Assembly (NCBI GenBank): GCA_025964575.1
Contig: JAOPYO010000174.1
Location: 1-40,396 of the forward strand
Reading direction: 5' to 3'
DNA from: Actinomycetes bacterium
GTDB lineage: Bacteria; Actinomycetota; Actinomycetes; Streptosporangiales; Streptosporangiaceae
Length of the DNA stretch: 40,396 nucleotides
In this document: one piece after another, positions 16,375 to 24,336 of the stretch
Layout of the letters: every line of letters starts with the position of its first letter
Numbering within the stretch: position 1 is the stretch's first letter
Position numbers and translations under genes: made by a program
Notes under the pieces: generated by a model
The model's input: only the letters and a program-made list of their open reading frames with translations
The model's database searches: none
What the model was told of the DNA's origin: nothing

Positions 16375-17460
16375 ATGACCACCCCCGTCGTGCTGATCGT
16401 GACGGCTGACCCGTGGCTCTCGGACGGCTTGCTGCGGCTCGCCGCAGCGGCGGATGTGGCCGCCGAAGTGGCCCGTGACCTCGAGCAGGTCCGGTTGGCC
16501 TGGAACAGCGTCCCGCTGGTGCTGGTCGGCGCGGACCTAGCCGACCGGCTGGCCGGTGCGACCCGGCGCCTGGGGATCGTCGTCGTGGCCTCCGGGGAAG
16601 AGGATCCGGATGTGTACCGCCGGGCGATCGACCTCGGAGCGCAGGACGTCGCGGTGCTGCCAGATCGGGAGGGGTGGCTGGCCGACCTGATGGCCGAGGC
16701 CGCCGAACCCGCCGGCGGGCGTGCCGCCTCCTTTTGCGTGGTCGCCGGCCGGGGTGGTGCCGGGGCCAGCGTGCTGGCCGCGGTGCTCGGGCTGGTCGCG
16801 ATGCGGCGTGGGCTCCGGACCCTGCTCGTCGATGGCGACCCGCTCGGTGGGGGCCTCGACCTGGTGCTCGGTCTGGAGCGGTCGGAGGGGGCCAGATGGC
16901 CGGAGTTCGCAGGGCTGCAGGGCCGGTTGAGCGGTTCCGCCCTGGGTGGATCGCTTCCCAAGCTGGCCGGCCGGGGTGAGCGCGGCCCGGGTGAGCTGGC
17001 GGTGCTGTCCTGGCACCGGGGGGCCACCGAGCCCATCGCGGCGGCGGCGATGCGGTCCGTGCTGCGCGCCGCCATCGGTGGCTTTGATCTGGTCATCGTC
17101 GATCTCGCCCGCCAGCCGGGTGAGGCGGGCATCGAGGCCCTGCTGGTCGCCGACGCCACGTTGCTGGTGGTTCCCGCGGAGGTGCGCGCCGCGGTGGCGG
17201 CCGATCGGGTCGCGGCCGGGCTGCGTCCGTACTCCGACGACATACGTCTCGTCGTCCGCGGTCCGGCACCCGGTGGGCTCTCCGCCGCCGCCATCGCGGC
17301 GGCACTGAAGCTGCCGCTGGCCGGTGAGATGACAGGCGACCGGCGCATTGGCGCGGCGCTCGAGCACGGTGACCTGCTGAAGGCGAGCCGCCGAGGTCGG
17401 CTGCCCGACCTGTGCGGCCGACTCATCGGCGATCTCGGTCCTGCGAGGGCGGCGGCGTGA
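16375..17460 (+). CDS. Ssd/CpaE-like ATPase-fold protein, Tad pilus locus
   Basis: 361 aa. The N-terminus (1-110) resembles a receiver-like domain. A MinD/ParA-like fold follows, with GRGGAGASVLA at residues 125-135 where GKGGVGKT is expected, then LVDGDPLGGGLD and LVIVDLARQ. Both P-loop lysines are absent, as is usual for the septum-site-determining protein branch (Rv3660c), so ATP hydrolysis is doubtful. CpaE-type proteins localise Tad pilus machinery; Ssd overexpression disturbs division in mycobacteria. ATG 16375 has GGAGGG 5 bp upstream. Stop overlaps the tadA GTG. First gene of the tad operon. Confidence 0.85.
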   Translation: MTTPVVLIVTADPWLSDGLLRLAAAADVAAEVARDLEQVRLAWNSVPLVLVGADLADRLAGATRRLGIVVVASGEEDPDVYRRAIDLGAQDVAVLPDREGWLADLMAEAAEPAGGRAASFCVVAGRGGAGASVLAAVLGLVAMRRGLRTLLVDGDPLGGGLDLVLGLERSEGARWPEFAGLQGRLSGSALGGSLPKLAGRGERGPGELAVLSWHRGATEPIAAAAMRSVLRAAIGGFDLVIVDLARQPGEAGIEALLVADATLLVVPAEVRAAVAADRVAAGLRPYSDDIRLVVRGPAPGGLSAAAIAAALKLPLAGEMTGDRRIGAALEHGDLLKASRRGRLPDLCGRLIGDLGPARAAA

Positions 17461-18734
17461 CGATCTCTACGAGCGGATCTCGCCCGGTAGGCGGAGTCGG
17501 CACCGCGGGCGGGTCGGGCCTGTCCGGTCGGCCCGGTAGGCCGGCTCCGAGCGCGATGGTCGACGCCGTACGGGGTCGGCTCGCCGACGCGGGGGCCGAT
17601 GCGACGGCCGCCCAGGTGGCGGCGGCGCTGCGCGCGGAGGAAGGCGTCCTCGGCGATGTCGAGGTGCTGACCCTGGTCGACGAGCTACGTGCCGATCTTG
17701 TGGGCGCCGGGCCGCTGGAGCCGCTGTTGCGCGATCCCGAGGTCACTGACGTGTTGGTGAACGGACCCGGCGAGGTGTGGGTCGACGCCGGCGCGGGCCT
17801 GCTCCGCACGGCCGTGACCTTTCCGGACGGGGCCACCGTGCGGCGGCTGGCGCAGCGGCTGGCCGCCGCGGCCGGTCGTCGGCTCGACGACGCGTCGCCC
17901 TATGTGGATGCCCGGCTGCCCGGCGGGATCCGGCTGCACGCCGTGCTGCCCCCGGTGGCGGTGGGCGGCCCCTGTCTTTCGCTCCGGCTGCCTCGGCGCC
18001 GCGCGTTCACGCTCGCTGAGCTGGTGGCCGCCGGCGCCGTACCCGCGCCAGGGGCGGCGCTGCTGGCCGCGCTGGTCGGGGCGAGGCTGGCCTTTCTGGT
18101 CACGGGCGGCACGGGCACGGGCAAGACGACCCTGTTGTCGAGCCTGCTGTCGCTGGTCGGTCCGGAGGAGCGATTGGTGCTGGTCGAGGACTCGGCCGAG
18201 CTGAGGCCCGCCCACGGCCATGTCGTGCGGCTCGAGGCGCGCCCACCCAATGTGGAGGGCGCGGGCGGCATCACGCTGCACGATCTGGTCCGGCAGGCTC
18301 TGCGGATGCGTCCGGACCGGCTGGTCGTGGGGGAGGTTCGCGGGGCGGAAGTCGTGGATCTTCTGGCTGCGCTCAACACGGGTCACGAGGGTGGTTGCGC
18401 CACCCTGCACGCGAATGCGGCGGTAGACGTACCCGCCCGGTTGGAGGCGCTCGCCTGCGCGGCCGGGCTGAGTCGCGAGGCGGTCCACAGCCAGCTGGCC
18501 GCCGCCCTCGACGTGGTCGTCCACCTCAGCCGGGACGCCGGTGGCGGACGGCGCAGGGTGTCGGAGGTGTGCCTGTTGGGGCGTGGCTCCGACGGGCTGG
18601 TCGGTGCGGTGCCGGCGGTGTCGTTCCAGCCCGGCGGCGCGATTCTGCCCGGCCCCGGGATGACGGCACTGGCGGACGCCTTGGGCGGCCGCTGGAATCC
18701 GGCGAGCGCGGAGCCCGGACGGAGGACGGGATGA
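17457..18734 (+). CDS. tadA: TadA/CpaF type IV pilus assembly ATPase
   Basis: 425 aa. A disordered Gly/Pro-rich N-terminus is followed by the TadA N-terminal domain (~35-170) and a secretion ATPase core. The core has Walker A GGTGTGKT (217-224), the Asp box (LVLVEDSAE), VVGEVRG (291-297) and the His box around NTGHEGGCATLHAN (307-320). Hexameric motor on the cytoplasmic face that powers Flp pilus extension. GTG overlaps the ssd stop; ATGA overlap with tadB downstream. Equivalent to Rv3659c. Confidence 0.94.
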   Translation: MTISTSGSRPVGGVGTAGGSGLSGRPGRPAPSAMVDAVRGRLADAGADATAAQVAAALRAEEGVLGDVEVLTLVDELRADLVGAGPLEPLLRDPEVTDVLVNGPGEVWVDAGAGLLRTAVTFPDGATVRRLAQRLAAAAGRRLDDASPYVDARLPGGIRLHAVLPPVAVGGPCLSLRLPRRRAFTLAELVAAGAVPAPGAALLAALVGARLAFLVTGGTGTGKTTLLSSLLSLVGPEERLVLVEDSAELRPAHGHVVRLEARPPNVEGAGGITLHDLVRQALRMRPDRLVVGEVRGAEVVDLLAALNTGHEGGCATLHANAAVDVPARLEALACAAGLSREAVHSQLAAALDVVVHLSRDAGGGRRRVSEVCLLGRGSDGLVGAVPAVSFQPGGAILPGPGMTALADALGGRWNPASAEPGRRTG

Positions 18735-19522
18735 CGGTGATGATGGTGTCGGCGGCCCTGTGCGCGGCCGCGGGGGTGTGGTCGCTGTTCCTGCCCAGCC
18801 GCCCGACCCTTCGGCTGCGAGCGCTCCTGGGTTCCGCCTCCCGGCCGGGCCGGGGCTTCGAGAGGGGATCCCCGGTTGAGCGGGCAGGGCAGTTCGTCCG
18901 CAGGGCGGGCCTCCTGGCCGGCTCGTGGCGGGCAAAACGGCGACTGGAGTCGCAGTGGCGGACCGGCGTCATCGCGCTTTGCGATGGAGTCGGCGCAGAA
19001 CTGGCCGCCGGCCGGGCGCAGGAGACGGCGCTGGCCCAGGCGATCACGGCGCTCGAACCCGAGATGACCGCCGTACTACTGGCCGAATGGGCGGGGAGCG
19101 GTGGCGTCGGGCCTGATGGAGTCCCGCTGGTCGGCGCTGGCGTTCCGGAGATGCTGGAGCGGGTGGCCGGTCGCCCCGGTGCGCAGGGGCTCCGGCTGCT
19201 CGCGGCCTGCTGGCGGATCGGGGCCGAGCACGGTGGCACCTTCGCCTCCGTCGTCGATGGGCTGGCCGCCGCGCTCCGCGATGAGGAGGCGCACCGAGCG
19301 GAGGTCATGGCGCAACTGGCCGGGCCCAGGGCCACCGCGCGGCTGCTGGCCATTCTGCCGGTGCTCGGACTGGCGATGGGCGGGTCTCTGGGCGCGCACC
19401 CGCTGCCATTTCTCTTCGGGACTCTGCCGGGCCTGGCCTGCCTGATCCTGGGTGCGGGCCTGGACGCACTCGGCCTGTGGTGGACCCGGCGCCTGGTGGT
19501 CGCGGCCGAGGCGCCCTGGTGA
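18731..19522 (+). CDS. tadB: TadB-like pilus inner-membrane platform protein
   Basis: 263 aa. One hydrophobic segment near residues 2-20, a type II secretion F domain in the middle (ALCDGVGAELAAGRAQETALAQAI and the LLAACWRIGAEHGGTF block), and two C-terminal membrane helices (~200-255). Such proteins form the membrane platform contacted by TadA. Equivalent to Rv3658c. Start ATG overlaps the tadA stop; the stop overlaps the tadC start. Named by position and architecture. Confidence 0.88.
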   Translation: MTVMMVSAALCAAAGVWSLFLPSRPTLRLRALLGSASRPGRGFERGSPVERAGQFVRRAGLLAGSWRAKRRLESQWRTGVIALCDGVGAELAAGRAQETALAQAITALEPEMTAVLLAEWAGSGGVGPDGVPLVGAGVPEMLERVAGRPGAQGLRLLAACWRIGAEHGGTFASVVDGLAAALRDEEAHRAEVMAQLAGPRATARLLAILPVLGLAMGGSLGAHPLPFLFGTLPGLACLILGAGLDALGLWWTRRLVVAAEAPW

Positions 19523-20271
19523 TGGCGTGGGTGATGATCTGCGCTGCGGCGGCGGGGTTCCTGCTGCCCAGAGGGGAGTCGGCTGACCGGCGGCTGGACC
19601 GGCTGCTATCGGCCGGAGGGTCGTCTCTTTATCCACAGGCTGTGGATAAAGAGATGGCAGGTAAGGGGCCGAGCGTGCTGCGGCAACGGGGCGCCGCGGC
19701 GCTGGCCGGCGTGGCGTGTGCGGTCGTCCTCGGAGGACCGTTCGGGCTGGTCGTCGGAGCCGTGGTAACCGTGGTCTGCCTCCGGCTGCCGGCTCGGCTG
19801 GAGCCACGGCAGGTACGGGTGCGCAGAGCACGTCTGATCGCCGACATCCCGGTCGCGGTCGACCTCCTCGCTGCCTGCCTGCGCGGGGGCGCCCCCTGGG
19901 GCGCCGCTGTCGAGGCCGTGGCGGCAGCTCTCGGCGGTCCACTCGGCGATGAACTGCACGGGGTCGCCGCGCAGGTCAGACTGGGTGCCGACCCGTCAGC
20001 AGCCTGGCTGGCGCTGGCCCGCGAGCCCGCTCTGGCGGAGCTGGCACGCACGGTCGCACGGGCTGCGGACAGCGGGTCCTCCCTTGCGCCCGCGCTGGCC
20101 CGGCTGGCACAGGACCACCGACGCTCCGCTCGCGCCACGGCCTCGGCTCGGGCCCGGACGGCGGGAATCCGCGCGGTCGCGCCACTGGGCCTGTGCTTCC
20201 TGCCCGCCTTCGTCCTGCTGGGCATCGTTCCTGCCGTCGCGGGCATCGCCGCCACCGTATTGCTGCCCTGA
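19522..20271 (+). CDS. tadC: TadC-like pilus inner-membrane platform protein
   Basis: 249 aa. It has an N-terminal hydrophobic segment, two helices around residues 55-85, a T2SS F domain (DIPVAVDLLAACLRGGAPWG) and a C-terminal hydrophobic segment (APLGLCFLPAFVLLGIVPAVAG). Equivalent to Rv3657c. ATG 19522 shares its A with the tadB stop (TGATG); GTG 19519 is also in frame. The segment encoding SLYPQAVDKE is part of a 31-bp inverted repeat made of two opposed DnaA boxes. In related genomes the DUF4244 pilin gene follows directly; here 3.7 kb intervene. Confidence 0.88.
   Translation: MAWVMICAAAAGFLLPRGESADRRLDRLLSAGGSSLYPQAVDKEMAGKGPSVLRQRGAAALAGVACAVVLGGPFGLVVGAVVTVVCLRLPARLEPRQVRVRRARLIADIPVAVDLLAACLRGGAPWGAAVEAVAAALGGPLGDELHGVAAQVRLGADPSAAWLALAREPALAELARTVARAADSGSSLAPALARLAQDHRRSARATASARARTAGIRAVAPLGLCFLPAFVLLGIVPAVAGIAATVLLP
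19624..19654. repeat. 14-bp perfect inverted repeat with two opposed DnaA boxes, inside tadC
   Basis: The arms 19624-19637 and 19641-19654 are exact reverse complements with a 3-bp spacer. Each contains the nonamer TTATCCACA (19629-19637 on +, 19641-19649 on -). It lies in coding sequence, so codon constraints had to accommodate it. Confidence 0.8.
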
Positions 20272-20297
20272 AGGCTCTGCTGCCTCAAGGTGATTTG

Positions 20298-20372
20298 TTA
20301 TCCACAGGGCTTATGCACAGAACTCGATTCATCTGATGGGGGACTCCGGATCCGCGCAGGCTTGGCCATGCG
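20298..20372 (+). repeat. 75-bp direct repeat, copy A, after tadC
   Basis: Aligns with 24008-24080 at about 85% identity with two small gaps. It begins with TTATCCACA and TTATGCACA (20298 and 20311) and contains the shared blocks GATTCATCTG, TGGGGGAC and GCGCAGGCTTG. It ends 113 bp before the thaumatin-like gene. It holds no gene and may be a promoter or leader unit. Confidence 0.85.
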
Positions 20373-20485
20373 CGTCCCGACAACAAAAATCGTGGACGAA
20401 TCCTTGGATTTTCGTTATCCGGCCCGCGCCCCAGGAGTCTCCGAAATAGCAGAGCCTGCACCACGCCACAGCCTAAGAGGAATCC

Positions 20486-21475
20486 ATGGGATATGTGAAA
20501 CGCCGCGGACAGCGTTCCGGACCGCTTGTCGCCCTCGTCGTGGTCGCGCTGGTGGGGGCGGTTCTGACCGTCGTCTGGGCGGCCTCGCCCCGTGATGGCG
20601 CGTCCCGTGAAGCCGCCGCCAAGATACAGGTGGCAGCCTCCTCCTCTCCGGCGGTGACGCGGGCGGGCACCCAGAGCCCCGGCAAGACCGAGGGTTCGCC
20701 CACGCCCTCACCCTCGTCCAAGGCCGCCACGAAGAAGCCCGCACACCACAGCACGGCGGCGGCTCCGGCGGCCCCGCCGCCCGCGGGTTATCGCCGGGTC
20801 ACCTTCTTCAACGATCTCGCGCAGACCATCTGGGTCGCGGCCACCAAGGCCAACGCGCACCCGCTGGCCACAACCGGCTGGGTGCTGAAGCCCGGCCAGA
20901 CGATCAACATCAACGTCCCCGGCAAGTGGGGCGGGCGCTTCTGGGGCCGGACCGGCTGCTCGTTCAACAGCAAGGGCGTCGGGCACTGCCAGTCCGGTGA
21001 CTGCGGCGGCAGGTTCCAGTGCAACGGCAGCGGCGCCACCCCGGCAACCCTGGCCGAGCTGGCCCTCGGCGCCTGGGGCGGGATGGACTTCTACGACGTC
21101 AGCATGGTGGACGGATCCAACCTGCCCATGTACATCAACATCAGCCACAGCACGACCAAGGACCAGGTGAACTCGCGGGGCTGCTCGGCCGGCGGCTGCA
21201 CCAAGCCGGTCGTCTGCCCGGCGAAGATGCAGGTCAAGACGGGCGGCAAGGTCGTCGGGTGCACCACGGCGTGCGCGGCGTACGGCGGAGACGCCTACTG
21301 CTGCCGCGCCAAGTGGTCGGGCCGGGACCACTGCATCCCGTCGAAGTGGCCGGTGGACTACACGAAGGTGTTCAAGCGGGCCGAGCCGTACGCCTACTCC
21401 TACGCCTACGACGACTCGGCGACCATGGCGTGCCGAGGCGGCTGCAACTACAAGATCACCTTCGGGGTGACCTGA
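20486..21475 (+). CDS. Secreted/membrane-anchored thaumatin-like protein
   Basis: 329 aa. A basic N-terminus and one hydrophobic segment (12-32) lead to a Ser/Thr/Pro/Ala linker (~35-100), then a thaumatin/GH64-like domain (102-329). It shows RTGCSF, GDCGG (171-175), TLAEL, DFYDVSMVDGSNLPM (201-215) and 14 cysteines suited to seven disulfides; plant thaumatins have 16 cysteines. Arg155, Glu191, Asp201 and Asp209 occupy positions like the acidic-cleft residues that bind beta-1,3-glucan in plant thaumatin-like proteins. ATG 20486 has AGAGG 5 bp upstream. Lies between tadC and the pilin-like gene, convergent with the sigma-glycosidase fusion. The hydrophobic segment lacks a clear cleavage site, so anchoring is likely. 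Target is inferred. Confidence 0.88.
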   Translation: MGYVKRRGQRSGPLVALVVVALVGAVLTVVWAASPRDGASREAAAKIQVAASSSPAVTRAGTQSPGKTEGSPTPSPSSKAATKKPAHHSTAAAPAAPPPAGYRRVTFFNDLAQTIWVAATKANAHPLATTGWVLKPGQTININVPGKWGGRFWGRTGCSFNSKGVGHCQSGDCGGRFQCNGSGATPATLAELALGAWGGMDFYDVSMVDGSNLPMYINISHSTTKDQVNSRGCSAGGCTKPVVCPAKMQVKTGGKVVGCTTACAAYGGDAYCCRAKWSGRDHCIPSKWPVDYTKVFKRAEPYAYSYAYDDSATMACRGGCNYKITFGVT

Positions 21476-21576
21476 GGCCGCCTGCGCGGGTGAATGCGGA
21501 TACCAGATCACCTTTGGCCTCTCACCCTGACGGACATGTGCTGCGCGTCTTCTCCCCAGGCGCTCACATGTCCCGT

Positions 21577-21621
21577 GGGCCCCTGGCCGGTCCCTCCTCT
21601 TCCCAGACCGGCCAGGGGCCC
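21577..21621. terminator. Strong bidirectional terminator hairpin
   Basis: A perfect 16-bp stem (21577-21592 with 21606-21621) around a 13-nt pyrimidine-rich loop, between two convergent genes. The 411-bp gap 21476-21886 otherwise shows no gene. Confidence 0.85.
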
Positions 21622-21651
21622 CCGCTGGTCGTACGGGCCGGCCACCTGACT

Positions 21652-21690
21652 CCGGACGCCCTCCGTGTATGCAAACCGGGGGGCGTCCGG
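21652..21690. terminator. Second hairpin in the same convergent gap
   Basis: Perfect 10-bp stem, 21652-21661 with 21681-21690, enclosing 19 nt. Probably terminates the minus-strand sigma-glycosidase transcript. Confidence 0.6.
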
Positions 21691-21886
21691 CGACCACTCC
21701 CCGCCACGTAGATGAAGCGGCCCTGGTCTGCCGGGCACCGGTCGCGTACGGGACACCGGCCCCGGTCCGAGGTCGTACCGGCCACGTCCACGGCGGACGC
21801 CCGCCACCGCACCGTACGCTCCCGGGCGATCAGGGCGGGGCGGCCGGGGCGTGCGTTCCTACGGGGTGGGGGCAGTCCCCTCGGAG

Positions 21887-23746
21887 TCAGTGAGCCTTGG
21901 GCGGCAGGGACTGGAAGGCCGAGCCGATGACGTTCGGCTTGCCCGCGGTGGTGAACAGACCGGTTCCGCTGCCCTTGGTGGCGGGCAGGGCGAACCATGC
22001 GTAGCGCTGGAGATAGGGCAGCTTCGCGAGCATGGTCGTGGAGGAACGGAGGAAGGCCGCCTGCTGCTGCTGCGTCGGGTACTGGGTGGTGCTACCGAAG
22101 CGGATCAGCGCGTACTCCGTGAGCCAGATCGGCTTGTGGTAGCGGGCGTAGACCGCCTGGATGTAGCTGCGTAGCTGGACGGTCGCGTTCGCGGTGCGGA
22201 AGTCCGACCCGTACCAGTGCAGGGTGATGAAGTCGACCCGGTAGTGGCGCGCGGCGGCGCCCCGCATGAACGTGTCGAGCCATGCGTTCGGGGTGGCCCC
22301 GTTCGTCGCGACCGCCGGGCTGCCGAGCCGCATCTTGGTCCCCACCAGCTTCGGCCACAGCGCGAGCGCCTGGGCTGGCGACATGTTGGACTGGGCGCCC
22401 ATGTCGGGCTCGTTGAAGCCGAGCAGGGTCTTCCCCTGGGACTTGGCCTGAGCGAGCGCCGACGCGGTGACCGACTTCGCGCCCCACATCATCGGTACGA
22501 ACTCGGCGCCGCGTGCGGCGATCCCGGAGTTACCGGACGCCCAGTCGTAGTACCAGCAGGCGCCCGAGGCGGCGAGCGATCGGTTCGCCGCGCTGAACGT
22601 CCAGGTGGAGACCCCCTTGATGCACGAGGTACCACCCTTGGCGGCCGGGGCCGCCACCACCTTCGGGCGCGGCGAGGGCGCCGCGGCGGCACGTGCCGCG
22701 GGCCGGGTCGTCGCGATCGTGGAAGGTTTGGCGGAACCGGCCACCACGGCGGGCGCGGTCGCCGCGGCGGGCCGGCCCGTCCCACCGTGATTGATCACGG
22801 CCAGCCCCGCCAGCCCGGCGACCGCCCCGGCGGCGAGCGGGACGCTGATGAGCGCCTTCGCCGGCAGGTGCAGGAGCTTGGTGACGTGCCGAGCGTGCCT
22901 GGCATGCACCAGACCGGATCCGGATGCGCTCGGCAGGCTGGAATGGGCGAGCGCCAGGGGCACAGGCACCAGTGGGAGCCCCGCCAGCAGGCGCTCGGCC
23001 GGGATCAGGTCGGAGGAGCGGGCCGAGCAGCCGTCGCACTCGCGGATGTGCCGCGCGAACCGCTTGCGCCACAACGCACCGGGACTGCCGTCCCATTCCG
23101 CCATCATCGCCCCGAGCCCGGCGCAGTTTCCCGGCTGGTGGAGGACGCGCACCACCGCGCGCCCGAGGTCGAGTTGCTGCTTCATCCGCTGCACGCGCAC
23201 CGCGACATGGCGGCTCGGCAGGTCGAGCGCGGCCACCAGATCCGTCCGCTGGAGTTCGCCGCTCTCCTCCAGCCACCACAGCGCCAGCAGTTCCCGGTCG
23301 TCGGCGTCCAGCCAGCGGGTCGCCTCGGCGATCTCCCTGCGCTGGTTGGAGAGCCCCAGGCGCAGGGTCGTCAGTTCGACGAAGTCGGCGCGCGGATCGG
23401 CGACATCGGTGATGTCGTCAAGAGGGGTCTGCCGGATCTGTGAACGCTGGCGGGACTGGTGGTGGTCGCGGACCTGATGGATCGCCACAGCCACGAGCCA
23501 GGATCGGAACGAGATCGGCTGCCTCAACCCGGAGATGCCGCGCAGTACCCGGAGCAACGTCTCCTGCACGACGTCGTCAACGTCCGGGTGACCGTTCAAC
23601 GCTCTGCCGATGATGTTGTAGAGCAGCGGAAGGCAGCCCGACGCCAGGTCCGCGAGGGCCTGCTGATCGCCGCGCTGGGCCGCTAGCACGGTTGGAAGTC
23701 CGGGCAGGGAGCCGGGGGATGCCACTGCGAAGCTGGACTCTCTCAC
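21887..23746 (-). CDS. ECF sigma factor fused to zinc motif, membrane segment and GH128-type glycosidase
   Basis: 619 aa. Sigma region 2 spans about residues 18-95 (VDDVVQETLLRVLRG, FRSWLVAVAIHQ) and region 4 about 135-192. HIRECDGC (233-240) is an anti-sigma HxxxCxxC zinc motif. One membrane segment (298-319) is followed by an Ala/Pro-rich linker and then an extracellular glycosidase-like domain (375-619). Its GFNEPD carries the likely acid/base Glu446, HWYG forms a subsite, and WLTEYA carries the likely nucleophile Glu544, the Asl1/GH128 pattern of endo-beta-1,3-glucanases. Extended ECF sigma factors with zinc, membrane and carbohydrate-binding parts are known (ECF52-like); a catalytic GH128 end is the notable point. 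GTG 23746 has GGAGG upstream and fits homologue N-termini; an upstream in-frame GTG at 23809 would add 21 residues. Confidence 0.85.
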   Translation of the reverse strand: MRESSFAVASPGSLPGLPTVLAAQRGDQQALADLASGCLPLLYNIIGRALNGHPDVDDVVQETLLRVLRGISGLRQPISFRSWLVAVAIHQVRDHHQSRQRSQIRQTPLDDITDVADPRADFVELTTLRLGLSNQRREIAEATRWLDADDRELLALWWLEESGELQRTDLVAALDLPSRHVAVRVQRMKQQLDLGRAVVRVLHQPGNCAGLGAMMAEWDGSPGALWRKRFARHIRECDGCSARSSDLIPAERLLAGLPLVPVPLALAHSSLPSASGSGLVHARHARHVTKLLHLPAKALISVPLAAGAVAGLAGLAVINHGGTGRPAAATAPAVVAGSAKPSTIATTRPAARAAAAPSPRPKVVAAPAAKGGTSCIKGVSTWTFSAANRSLAASGACWYYDWASGNSGIAARGAEFVPMMWGAKSVTASALAQAKSQGKTLLGFNEPDMGAQSNMSPAQALALWPKLVGTKMRLGSPAVATNGATPNAWLDTFMRGAAARHYRVDFITLHWYGSDFRTANATVQLRSYIQAVYARYHKPIWLTEYALIRFGSTTQYPTQQQQAAFLRSSTTMLAKLPYLQRYAWFALPATKGSGTGLFTTAGKPNVIGSAFQSLPPKAH

Positions 23747-24007
23747 AACTGGGAGACCTCCTGGCGGACCGCGGGACAACACTTTTTCAGGATTTTTCTT
23801 GATGCGCACCTGATCGAGGACTTTGACCTGCGGTTCAGCCGGGAAGGATCACGGACCTACCGCCCCGCGACGCCGCTCGGAGCTCCGTACGACTCGCTGC
23901 CGTACGGCCGGGGACCGGCGGCCGGACGCGACCCAGTGCGATGGGCTTGGCGGTGCTCTGGGTGAGTGGCGCACCCGCCGACGTGTCGGCCACTTGGAAG
24001 CGGCTGG

Positions 24008-24080
24008 TTGTCCACAGGTTTATCCACAGAACGAGATTCATCTGGTGGGGGACGCCGGATCTGCGCAGGCTTGCCATGAG
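24008..24080 (+). repeat. 75-bp direct repeat, copy B, before the pilin-like gene
   Basis: Counterpart of 20298-20372. It starts with TTGTCCACA (24008) and TTATCCACA (24020-24028) and ends 52 bp before the DUF4244 gene. The rest of the 386-bp gap 23747-24132 shows no gene. Confidence 0.85.
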
Positions 24081-24132
24081 GTGCAGGGAGCGCCCTGCAG
24101 GAAGGGCGAGTCCGAAGCGATGGAGGTCGCAG

Positions 24133-24336
24133 ATGCAGATCCTTTCAATGGTCCGATCGAAGATCACCCGACGGTTTCAGATGGGCCGGGACCGTGGCAT
24201 GTCCACAGCTGAGTACGCGGTCGGCACGGTCGCGGCGGCGGGGTTCGCCGGACTGTTGTTCAAGCTGGTCACCAGTCCGGAGGTGAGACAGTTGCTCTTA
24301 GGGATCATCAAAAAGGCTCTTCAACTGGCCGGGTGA
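24133..24336 (+). CDS. DUF4244 pilin-like protein (Rv3656c type)
   Basis: 67 aa. A basic leader ends at GRDRG, followed by MSTAEYAVGTVAAAGFAGLLFKL, the class III prepilin pattern: cleavage after Gly, Glu at mature position 5 and a hydrophobic helix. It is the likely major Flp-like pilin of this Tad system, processed by a prepilin peptidase not seen in the window. ATG 24133 has GGAGG 6 bp upstream (24122-24126). Stop overlaps the TadE-like start. In M. tuberculosis this gene directly follows the tadC homologue, unlike here. Confidence 0.88.
   Translation: MQILSMVRSKITRRFQMGRDRGMSTAEYAVGTVAAAGFAGLLFKLVTSPEVRQLLLGIIKKALQLAG

Noticed and set aside
16289..24028. Chromosomal origin of replication
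   Set aside because: DnaA-box-like sites are spread over 7.7 kb among pilus genes, with no dnaA, dnaN or AT-rich unwinding region nearby.
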